Shown here one piece after another: positions 1 through 7,324 of a DNA stretch of 35,693 nt. The stretch comes from Nitrospirota bacterium (GTDB taxonomy: Bacteria; Nitrospirota; Nitrospiria; Nitrospirales; UBA8639). Location of the stretch: NCBI GenBank assembly GCA_029864405.1, contig JAOTTP010000027.1, forward strand, positions 1 to 35,693, in the 5' to 3' direction. The notes under the pieces are model-generated. The model saw only the letters and a program-made list of their open reading frames with translations, was not told where the DNA came from and made no database searches. The position numbers and the translations under genes are program-made. Each line of letters begins with the position of its first letter. Position 1 is the stretch's first letter.

Positions 1-15
1 CCGGCTCAGCTACCC

Positions 16-744
16 ATGGGCTACCTATACTCCGCCAACATCTTTCTATGCCTGCTAGTCACGTTAAGCGGGCATGTGGCCTTGGCCGTTCCAGAGGTTG
101 AACCCGCAGGAGAAAAGGGAAAAGAGGTGTTTGTACCGGGAAGCCCGGTAACAAATGAAAGTGTGGAGGCGGGACTCACCAAAAGACGAAACGTTCTTCG
201 ATCATCTCCTGGATTTCAGAAACATGATGCGCCCACCCATCTCCGACTGGCCGAAGTGCTGAGCCAGCAAGGGGATCCAAACGGCGCAATCCAAGAATAT
301 CAAGCCGCCATCCAATTCAATCCAGCCTTGGCTGACGCCTACCGCGGACTTGGGGCCATGTACATCGATACCCACAATTGGGGCCATGCGGAAGACGCGT
401 TGCGGACAAGCACACGATTAGACAGTACCGACAGCCAAACGTATGACTGGTTCGGTCGCGCATTGATGGCGCAACACAAATTTTCAGACGCCACAGCCGC
501 CTTCACCACCGTGACAAACTTGAATCCATACGATGCCGAAGCGTTCTCCGATCTTGGATTAGTCCGGATGGCCCAGAGTCATGCGTCGGATGCCGCCAAG
601 GCCCTGACCCGGGCCATTCAACTCAGGCCGGACTATGCCGAGGCTCACCATCGACTTGAATTACTTCGTGCGTCGCAACAGGACCCCGAGCAACTCACCC
701 ACGCTGCCCTTGAAATGCTGAACATCCTGTTTAGACGGGAATGA
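16..744 (+). CDS. Exported tetratricopeptide-repeat (TPR) protein
   Basis: The 242-residue protein opens with a hydrophobic signal-like segment (residues about 7-25, ending in VALA), then a low-complexity linker to about residue 70. About four TPR units follow at residues 73-206, with typical signatures such as AIQEYQAAIQFNPALADAY and AAKALTRAIQLRPDYAEAHH. TPR arrays are protein-interaction scaffolds, so a periplasmic or membrane-associated assembly role is likely, but no partner is evident. The reading frame is open to the left edge and no Shine-Dalgarno sequence precedes the ATG at 16, so the true start may lie upstream of the window. It converges with the barrel gene on the other strand, about 60 bp away. 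Confidence 0.75.
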   Translation: MGYLYSANIFLCLLVTLSGHVALAVPEVEPAGEKGKEVFVPGSPVTNESVEAGLTKRRNVLRSSPGFQKHDAPTHLRLAEVLSQQGDPNGAIQEYQAAIQFNPALADAYRGLGAMYIDTHNWGHAEDALRTSTRLDSTDSQTYDWFGRALMAQHKFSDATAAFTTVTNLNPYDAEAFSDLGLVRMAQSHASDAAKALTRAIQLRPDYAEAHHRLELLRASQQDPEQLTHAALEMLNILFRRE

Positions 745-806
745 TCACTTCCATCCATGCACGGATGGCTATACGGAATCAGAAAACACAGAGGAAACAC
801 GCCAGT

Positions 807-1634
807 CTAAAAACGCCAAGAGACTCCGGCGCCGGTGAACACATCATCGGTTCCGCGAGTCAGACCTCCGCCCACCCGAGCATCCAGTTGAAGATGATAC
901 GTGAGAAGATACACCAATCCTATTTGCAAAAAATGCCCGCTTCCACCTGCCACCTCTCTGGGATACAACCCGAAATATTCAACAAACCCGCTTAATTGCT
1001 CTCGAATGGTGGCGCTGATTCCCAGAGAGGAAGAGACTTGGACAAACCGCTTTCCCTGAGAAGTGGGACCGCCGATATTCACATTTCCAAACAGCCCCAC
1101 CCGTTCATTCAACGCATACGTCAGAATCGTTCGCCATTCCGGGTCAAGCCGATCAGAAGAAAAATCATTATCGCCCGTTGGGATCGACAGCCGACCGGCG
1201 AAACTCAACCGGGGCCTGAGTCCTTGTTGCTGAAAAACCTGAATCTTAAATCCCAGTCCCAAATCTCTGAATCCATCGACATTGGTGTCATTATCAATGA
1301 AAATCAGGTTGGGCCACTCCACACGCAACTCAGCAATATCGGTCAATCCAAGACGGATGAGCGTCTCAGGAAACGTATGAGTCTTCACATTGGGATGCGC
1401 ATTTTCAAAAGAAAAGGTGTATCCCGTTTCGAATTGCATGCGACCCCTGGGAATAGTTCCCGGACCAACGCTGAATGAGGGCCGATCCGTCGAAATTGGC
1501 TGAGTAAAAGAACCGGCCTGGCCGAATAGCCATGGGCGAGACATGGTGTTTTCCTGAGTGGGTTCCTGGGTATATCCAGGAGTCCCCCATCCCAGCAAAG
1601 AAAGTAGACACACCACCAAAACAGCAAAGGCCAT
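807..1634 (-). CDS. Outer-membrane beta-barrel protein, MetA/phenol-degradation-like transporter family
   Basis: The 275-residue protein has an N-terminal signal peptide (residues 1 to about 21). The mature part shows alternating amphipathic strands, e.g. RMQFETGYTFSFEN and LRPRLSFAGRLSIPTGDND, and ends in VSWRF. A terminal aromatic Phe is the usual outer-membrane assembly signal. The layout (TDRPSF near the N terminus, then GYTF and PTG motifs) resembles the putative transporters annotated as MetA-pathway of phenol degradation proteins. AGGAG lies seven bases before the ATG. A relic of the same gene start lies directly downstream of the intact efflux operon (5601-5822), and this copy is preceded by an outer-membrane-factor tail. 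It was therefore probably the fourth gene of an RND efflux operon; the substrate cannot be told. Confidence 0.7.
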   Translation of the reverse strand: MAFAVLVVCLLSLLGWGTPGYTQEPTQENTMSRPWLFGQAGSFTQPISTDRPSFSVGPGTIPRGRMQFETGYTFSFENAHPNVKTHTFPETLIRLGLTDIAELRVEWPNLIFIDNDTNVDGFRDLGLGFKIQVFQQQGLRPRLSFAGRLSIPTGDNDFSSDRLDPEWRTILTYALNERVGLFGNVNIGGPTSQGKRFVQVSSSLGISATIREQLSGFVEYFGLYPREVAGGSGHFLQIGLVYLLTYHLQLDARVGGGLTRGTDDVFTGAGVSWRF

Positions 1635-1744
1635 GTTGTTCTCCTGTTGATAAAATCACGGAATCATTCGGAGACTGGGAATTCAAAATACCGAAATAAT
1701 CAGGGTGTTTCTACCAGAAAACCCCGTAGGATTTCTCCTGACCG

Positions 1745-1913
1745 CTAGGAGCCTGTCGGACTTAAGGGATCGAGAGCGAAAAAGCAGATGAGCGAGGCCA
1801 GATTTTGACGATTTCGCCGTCCCATAGTGGGACTATGGTCCAAGGAAGCGGCAAAATATGGACCGCTTAGACACTTTTGCAGCCGATTCATCCTAAGTCC
1901 GACAGGCTCCTAG
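1745..1913. mobile_element. 169-bp palindromic MITE-like element
   Basis: The ends form an inverted repeat: CTAGGAGCCTGTCGGACTTA on the left, and its near-perfect reverse complement ending in GACAGGCTCCTAG on the right. The inner arms also pair, down to a perfect stem CCATAGT/ACTATGG around a 3-base loop at 1829-1831, almost exactly at the centre. It has no coding capacity. The paralogous region at 5601-5930 lacks it and is collinear on both sides, so it is an insertion. CTAG at both ends could be a 4-bp target duplication (it fits the YTAR target of the IS5 group) or part of the inverted repeat. Confidence 0.75.
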
Positions 1914-1965
1914 ATCATCCCAGGCTGCTCTTTGAACAATTGAGGTAGGAATGGGTCGAGGGAAT

Positions 1966-2040
1966 CTAATAGTCAGCCACGACTGACTGAGGTGCCCGCT
2001 CAAAATAGACGATGAAGTAAAAGGGATCAAGACCATCCAG
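1966..2040 (-). pseudogene. Relic of the 3' end of an efflux outer-membrane-factor gene
   Basis: This stretch resembles the last roughly 20 codons of the intact outer-membrane-factor gene at 5893: CTGACTGAGRTGCCYGCTCA is shared, followed by similar spacing up to GACCATCC. The spacer between here and the barrel gene also lines up with 5823-5890 in length once the MITE is removed. No other part of that gene is visible upstream. An open frame covering 1966-2172 exists but shows no family signature. Confidence 0.5.
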
Positions 2041-2720
2041 GAACGCGGGTGGAACTTTCAGGTCCATTCCACCCGGATCGCACTTTCCCAGAAACCGGTC
2101 AGGCGCCAGATGACTGGACTCTGTAAATGGAGCAAAAGGACGAGATCTGCGAGCGAAGAGTGTGGATGCCAAGCGTATAAATGGATTGGCCCCTTGTTAG
2201 GAAATCACTAGCTATATATTGATATTTTTGGTTATAATTAAAACTTATTCATACAGTACATATTCTTAAGGTTTTTTAATCCTCATTGTCATACATTTTT
2301 TTTACCCCGAATGGCGTATCTTGATAATTTTCCACCATTAGACCTCTCAATCTTCTTTCATCCTTAAGTGCGCGGTGCATGCTAAGAAGTTTCCAAAGTT
2401 TGGGCCTTCGTCCTTTCCCCCAAGTGCAGTGTCTTAACTCATTTTGGAAAGCCTTGTGGACATCGTTTTGATTGTGGACTGGGAGAATCAAAACGACTCT
2501 ACATCAATTCACAACGTGGCCCTATATTTAGGATATTGAGAACGAAAACAATAAAAAAGTAGTTGCTCCAGTTTCTGAAATATTTCAACTGTAATCTGTG
2601 TGGCCTTTTCAGCTAAATAGTAGGCAGGGGGTAGGTAACCGAGGACAGTAAAGTTGACCAGAGATTTAGGGCTCCATTTTTTAGCTAGTAATGCTAATAA
2701 AAGCATAATAGGAATAAGAG
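2041..2720. other. Intergenic region, AT-rich from about 2200, no convincing gene
   Basis: Short minus-strand frames at 2276-2491 and 2509-2706 lack a ribosome binding site and show no recognisable motif. Base composition drops to AT-rich from about 2200 towards the start of the ATPase gene, so this part probably holds that gene's promoter, but no clear -35/-10 pair can be defended. I see nothing else in it. Confidence 0.4.
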
Positions 2721-4982
2721 ATGTATTTTAATTTTTTCGGGTTACGGACCAAGCCATTTAATACCACCCCGGATCCTGATTTTTTGTATCTCAGCCCTGG
2801 CCACAAGGAGGCTTTAGGTTCGCTGATCTATGGAATAAAGGAAAAAAAAGGGTTTATCGCCGTCACCGGGCAAGTGGGCCTGGGAAAAACCACGATTCTC
2901 CGATCGTTTCTGAATCAAAATAATCAGGCCAATCAGGAAACGATTTATCTCCTCAACCCCAACCTGTCATTTACAAGCTTACTCAAAACCCTGCTGCGTG
3001 AACTAGGACAGGACCCAATAGAGGGGGACGATGCAGAGGTTTTGGAACAACTGCATTTCGTCCTTATCGAAAAATATCGAGAAGGCCGGACGGTTGTGCT
3101 CTTGATTGACGAAGCCCAAAATATGCCCGTGGCCACATTAGAACATCTTCGGATGTTGTCAAATTTAGAAACGCCAAAAGACAAACTCATTCAAATTGTG
3201 CTGTTGGGTCAACCGGAATTAGATGGCCTTCTGGATCGGTATGAAATGCGACAGTTACGGCAACGCATCGCCGTACGAGCCATCATTCACCCCCTCTCTA
3301 AGCAAGAAAGTTTTCACTATATTCGGCATCGTTTGGACAAGTCCGGAGGACAAGGAAAAAAGATTTTTACGAACTCGGCCTTAGCGCTCATCGTTCAAGA
3401 GGCCGGGGGGATTCCTCGACGTCTGAATATTCTTTGTGATAACGCCATGGTCACGGCCTTTGGGTACAACAAATCCCTGGTGACAGCCAAAATTGCCAAA
3501 GAAGTGATCAGCGATCTGACCGGCCGCCCCTCCCACTCACTCTGGAAATTAGTACCCTTGATTGGCTTGGCTCTTATCCTTGTCCTTGCACTTGTCGCGC
3601 TCCTGCCCCTGACGCAATCAAAATTTTCGGATATCCCTTCAATACATGAGATTAGACAACTGGTTAAAGATAGGGACAATCCGGATCAAGACCTCGTAAA
3701 TGTAGGGGAAAATATCCCACCCCCTGTTCAAAACAGTCTGACCCTGACCGAAAGGGCACAGACGTTCCTAACGGAATCAGTGTCTGAAGTCTTTGAGAAA
3801 TTACGTAACCGGGTCGGCTCTAATTCCGAATCAACCACGACTCAACCCAATGTCAGAACAAATATCGATCCTGACAATCAAGAAGACCTCCTGCTTGCCG
3901 GGATTCCATCGGATAACTTCCAGAATGAGGTACCTGTTATTTCACAGGAGTTGGAGATACCCGCAGCTCCAGAGACGGTATCACCCGGTATCCTGCCCCC
4001 CCAAACAGAACTCTTCGATCTCTCAAGCCAGGAAGAAGTTATTGCGACGGCTGAAGCAAACAGTCCGGTAGAGTGGGCGCCGTTTGTTCAGGATGAAACA
4101 GAAACCCAATTTATCCAGTCCGCCCAACAAGAACTCTCCGATCTCTCAACCCAGGAAGAAGAGCGTTTAACGAATGAGGCACACGGTCTTTTCGTAGAGG
4201 AGAAGACACAGTTGGTTCAGGATGAGGCAGAAACACCATCTGAGGTTGCCAGTGAGACTAATCTTGTTCCGCTGAGTCCTGAAAACCTCAGTGAGCGTAC
4301 GGTACAACCTACAATGTTGGCTGAAGAAACAATCAGTCCACTTAAACAAGATAACTTTCCTTCAATCCCTGTCGCTCAAACACTTGTGACATCGCAGGAA
4401 ATTCCAAGTAAGCAACCAGAGGTGGGAGCATCGTCTTCACCCGTCACCAGGATCGTGAAAAAGGGTGATACCATGGCAAAGTTATTGCAGGATGTGTATG
4501 GGTCAGCTAGTCCGTCTACAGTTCGATTCGTTCTTGAACATAACCGTCATATTGTGAGCGTGCGAAAAATGTATCCCGGACAAAAGATTATGTTTCCGCC
4601 GTTAGAAAACGTTGAGAGCAAAAAAATGGCAGCTGAGGCTGACGAGCCTTTGGTGTCAGTTAAAGATAAGGAATTACGCTCTTCTAAAAAAATCTTTGCT
4701 CGCTCATCCGCGCAAACCAAACCGAATGAAATAAAAGTTGAGGCCAAACGCGATCCCCCCTATGCTGTGGCCACCGTACAAGAAGGCGATACTTTAGAAA
4801 AATTGGTCAAGGTTGTATATGGATCGTCCCATCCTAGCTATGTTCAACGTGTCCTGGAGTACAACCCCAAAATCCTGAATCCCAAGAAAATCTTTCTAGG
4901 GCAGGACATTGCCTTCCCTAAAATAGCTGAGGAAGTGAAAGCTCTGACAAACCAATCTTCTCAAGCCAAATCATCTGAATAG
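2721..4982 (+). CDS. ExeA/GspA-type AAA ATPase with transmembrane helix and two C-terminal LysM domains
   Basis: The 753-residue protein begins with the ExeA-type opening (YFNFFGLRTKPF). Walker A is GQVGLGKT at residues 50-57, Walker B is VVLLIDEAQ at 125-133, and GQPEL with an Arg-rich RQLRQRI stretch follows. One transmembrane helix lies at about 275-297. The ATPase is thus cytosolic and the rest periplasmic. A long acidic linker (300-570) holds two imperfect repeats around ELFDLSSQEE and ELSDLSTQEE, each followed by a VQDE-E-ET motif. Two LysM peptidoglycan-binding domains sit at about 575-625 (IVKKGDTMAKLL) and 681-730 (TVQEGDTLEKLV). ExeA with a peptidoglycan-binding partner helps insert secretin rings through the wall, and relatives occur in exopolysaccharide clusters. 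No secretin or polysaccharide gene is nearby, so the partner is unknown. It is transcribed opposite to its surroundings and stands where a lost efflux operon copy would lie. Confidence 0.85.
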   Translation: MYFNFFGLRTKPFNTTPDPDFLYLSPGHKEALGSLIYGIKEKKGFIAVTGQVGLGKTTILRSFLNQNNQANQETIYLLNPNLSFTSLLKTLLRELGQDPIEGDDAEVLEQLHFVLIEKYREGRTVVLLIDEAQNMPVATLEHLRMLSNLETPKDKLIQIVLLGQPELDGLLDRYEMRQLRQRIAVRAIIHPLSKQESFHYIRHRLDKSGGQGKKIFTNSALALIVQEAGGIPRRLNILCDNAMVTAFGYNKSLVTAKIAKEVISDLTGRPSHSLWKLVPLIGLALILVLALVALLPLTQSKFSDIPSIHEIRQLVKDRDNPDQDLVNVGENIPPPVQNSLTLTERAQTFLTESVSEVFEKLRNRVGSNSESTTTQPNVRTNIDPDNQEDLLLAGIPSDNFQNEVPVISQELEIPAAPETVSPGILPPQTELFDLSSQEEVIATAEANSPVEWAPFVQDETETQFIQSAQQELSDLSTQEEERLTNEAHGLFVEEKTQLVQDEAETPSEVASETNLVPLSPENLSERTVQPTMLAEETISPLKQDNFPSIPVAQTLVTSQEIPSKQPEVGASSSPVTRIVKKGDTMAKLLQDVYGSASPSTVRFVLEHNRHIVSVRKMYPGQKIMFPPLENVESKKMAAEADEPLVSVKDKELRSSKKIFARSSAQTKPNEIKVEAKRDPPYAVATVQEGDTLEKLVKVVYGSSHPSYVQRVLEYNPKILNPKKIFLGQDIAFPKIAEEVKALTNQSSQAKSSE

Positions 4983-5332
4983 ATAGTGAATTGCTTTTGA
5001 AAGGGTAACGGAATCCTTTAATATTTCTTTATGAGGATCACCATATGAGTAAAGCGTATGAGCCCTCGCAACATACCTTTGAATAACAGCATGAAGTTAT
5101 CAAGGTCCTTCCGAGAGAATGCCCACGTTCGCAAAGGGCCGTCCTTTTCACTACCTCCCTAAAGATGGAACGAGAAATGCTTTAGCTCGAGCAATGTCTT
5201 GCCGGTCTTCTTCCTGACCAATAACTCAACATTATTCAATTTATCAGTTGCCGGAACCAGGAAGGAGTCTCAATTATTGTTCAGGAGCTTGGAACGATAT
5301 TGGTTGAAAAATAAGGGAAGTCAGTGTTGCTA
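4983..5332. other. Intergenic region with a decayed short open frame
   Basis: At 5045 an ATG follows GAGGATCACCAT and opens MSKAYEPSQHTFE, then hits TAA. The same frame continues as QHEVIKVLPREC for about 40 more codons. This looks like a dead gene fragment, but I cannot assign it to a family. The rest holds nothing recognisable. A 5-bp AAAGG/CCTTT hairpin just after the ATPase gene is too weak to call a terminator. Confidence 0.3.
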
Positions 5333-5600
5333 GTCGATGGTCGTCAGCAGATCTGTCCGGGCAGACACTAAACGCCCTTCATAAAATCGGCTGCGTCCGA
5401 TTCTGCCATTGACCGGGGCTATCATAAGCGTGTCTTCCAATTCAAATCACGACTTCACTAAATCACCCTGAGCAGACTCCCGGGCGGCCATTTCGGCCAA
5501 TCACTCGGCCACTGGATCATCCACATCTTTTTGGCTAACAGCTTGTTCTTCAAGAAAAAGTTTTACTCTGACTAAATCCTGATTCGCCTGGACCAGCTTG
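5333..5600 (-). pseudogene. Internal fragment of an RND membrane-fusion (adaptor) gene
   Basis: This aligns base for base, with scattered differences and few or no gaps, to 11100-11370 inside the intact adaptor gene. Shared runs include CACTAAATCACCCTGAGCAG and CATCCACATCTTTTTGGCT. The encoded motif KLVQANQDLVRVK and AVSQKDVDD are clear. It lacks the signal peptide, both ends of the gene and all downstream pump sequence. The strand matches the intact operon. The left limit (about 5331) and the right limit (about 5600, joined to the barrel relic) are sharp. Confidence 0.85.
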
Positions 5601-5822
5601 ACCGAATAGCCATTGACGGGAAGTGCTGGCCCCCTGAGCGGGTTCCTGTGAATATACTGGAGTACCCCACCCCAATAAAGACAGTAGACACACCACCAAA
5701 ACAATCAAAGCCATACGCTTCTCCTATTGATCAGATCAAGGAACGACTCGGACAGAGAATTGAAAATACAGAAAAACTCAGGAAGTTTCAACCGAAAACC
5801 CCGTGTGATTCCTCATGACCGT
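5601..5822 (-). pseudogene. 5' fragment of the beta-barrel outer-membrane gene plus its leader
   Basis: This matches 1521-1744: the shared stretch GTAGACACACCACCAAAAC encodes part of the signal peptide, and the ribosome binding region (TTCTCCTRTTGATMARATCA) and the upstream leader are also conserved. The gene is cut after roughly 35-40 codons and continues straight into the adaptor fragment. It sits directly downstream of the intact outer-membrane-factor gene, at the same distance as the relic tail upstream of the intact barrel gene. This shows the ancestral order outer-membrane factor then barrel. Confidence 0.85.
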
Positions 5823-5892
5823 ATGAACAATCCAACTGATCTCTAAAGAATACAGGCAGAGGTGGATCGTAGATGGAACGAACGTGTACGGA

Positions 5893-7323
5893 CTACTGAC
5901 TGAGATGCCTGCTCAAGGAAGGCGAGGAAGTGAAGGGAGGGCTATCCGGAGACCATCCTCCACCCAAAGCTTTATACAGTTGAACGACTGACACCAAGTG
6001 CAGGCGATGGGTGTCCGTGAGGGCGAGTTCGGCTTCGAACAAACTTCGTTTGGCGATGAGCACATCAATATAACTGGTAATGCCTCCTTTGTAGCGAAGG
6101 TTGGCTAAATGCAACGCTGATCGGAGGGCCGTGACTTGATCTTCCTGGGCTTTGCGTTGGGTCCCAACCGTCCGAACGGCTACCAAGGCATCTTCAACTT
6201 CTTGAAATGCCACAAGAATGGTTTGCTCGTATTGAGCCAAGACCTGCTTCGCCTGCGCTTCGACCGCCTGCTGTTCGAACCCCAACGTTTCGGCATTGAG
6301 GATTGGGCCAGCCAAACCCAGTCCGGCTTGTCCAAATTCGTTTCCACCATTCAAGAGATTCGAAAGTTGGGGACTGGCCACACCCAACAGGCCGGTGATC
6401 GAGAGCCTGGGAAACCTGGCAGCCTTCGTTGCCCCGATTCTCGCGGTCGCTGCGGCTAAGGCCTGCTCGGCCTGCAGGATATCCGGGCGACGTTCCAGCA
6501 GTTCCGAGGGAAGTCCAGCCGGTACTTCTGGTGGGAGCACTTGCTCTGTCAGCGACCGACCGCGTGAAACCGCCATCGGATTATTTCCCAGCAACACGCT
6601 CAACTCGTTCTCTGTTTGAACCATTTGCCGTTCAAGCTCTGCGACCCGGGCCGCCGCGTTGGCGCGTTCCGCCTCGAATTGGTCCGCATCGAGTTTTGAA
6701 CTCACCCCTTGGCGTAGTCGCGCACGGGCAATGGTCACCGATTCCTCCCACGACAGCAAGGTACGCTTGGCGATGCCTAGCTGCATATCGAATTGCAACA
6801 GATCAAAATACGATTGCGCCACACCGCTCACCAGTTGAAGCACCACCGCCCGCCGGTTTTCCTCACGGGCCATCAGATCGGCACGAGCCGCCTCCGTGGA
6901 GCGACGAATGCGCCCCCAGATATCCAGTTCCCAATTTAAATTGCCTTGTCCGTAATAACTGAAGGGGGTGGCAAACCCTGGGGCGTTAAATCCGTTTAAA
7001 CGCCCCACCACCGGGGCGTTGACAGTCATATCCGCTTGGGGAATAAAATCCGTGCGTGCGGTATACAGACGGGCTTGAAATTCTTCAACGCTGGCCGCGG
7101 CCTGTTGAAGATTTTTGTTTTCAACCAGTGCCCGTTCAATCAGACGTTGCAATTCCTCGTCGTGTAACAGCTCCCACCAGGGAAGATTCGCAATCGATTC
7201 CCCTTCCGTGTCAGACATCCGAAACCGGTCAGCCGAATCGATATCCGGCCGGGTATAGTCAGGTCCCATGGCGCAGGACAGGCTCACCATGGCTAACAGC
7301 ACGATGCCGGTTGCCGAACGCAT
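5893..7323 (-). CDS. Outer-membrane factor (OprM/NodT family) lipoprotein of an RND efflux pump
   Basis: The 476-residue protein is the outer-membrane channel of a tripartite efflux pump. The chosen ATG at 7323 is separated by a single base from the stop of the pump gene (TAACATG) and preceded by GAGGGAG; a longer frame from 7365 would overlap the pump gene without reason. A lipoprotein signal ends at VSLSC (Cys17), followed by AMGPDYTRP, typical of the family. Two TolC-like repeats follow, with landmark LNWELDIWGRIRR at about residue 120 and ELLERRPDILQAEQAL, which opens the second repeat. Length is normal (about 470-500). It is the last gene of the adaptor-pump-channel operon. Relics of the barrel gene follow downstream. 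Confidence 0.93.
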   Translation of the reverse strand: MRSATGIVLLAMVSLSCAMGPDYTRPDIDSADRFRMSDTEGESIANLPWWELLHDEELQRLIERALVENKNLQQAAASVEEFQARLYTARTDFIPQADMTVNAPVVGRLNGFNAPGFATPFSYYGQGNLNWELDIWGRIRRSTEAARADLMAREENRRAVVLQLVSGVAQSYFDLLQFDMQLGIAKRTLLSWEESVTIARARLRQGVSSKLDADQFEAERANAAARVAELERQMVQTENELSVLLGNNPMAVSRGRSLTEQVLPPEVPAGLPSELLERRPDILQAEQALAAATARIGATKAARFPRLSITGLLGVASPQLSNLLNGGNEFGQAGLGLAGPILNAETLGFEQQAVEAQAKQVLAQYEQTILVAFQEVEDALVAVRTVGTQRKAQEDQVTALRSALHLANLRYKGGITSYIDVLIAKRSLFEAELALTDTHRLHLVSVVQLYKALGGGWSPDSPPFTSSPSLSRHLSQ

Positions 7324-7324
7324 G

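Noticed and set aside
4985-5020. Hairpin after the ATPase gene
   Set aside because: Only a 5-bp AAAGG/CCTTT stem and a long loop; not enough to call a terminator.
5501-5704. 67-codon frame that reads through the barrel and adaptor relics
   Set aside because: It is a product of the mosaic junction, out of frame for the barrel part, with no domain and no intact function.
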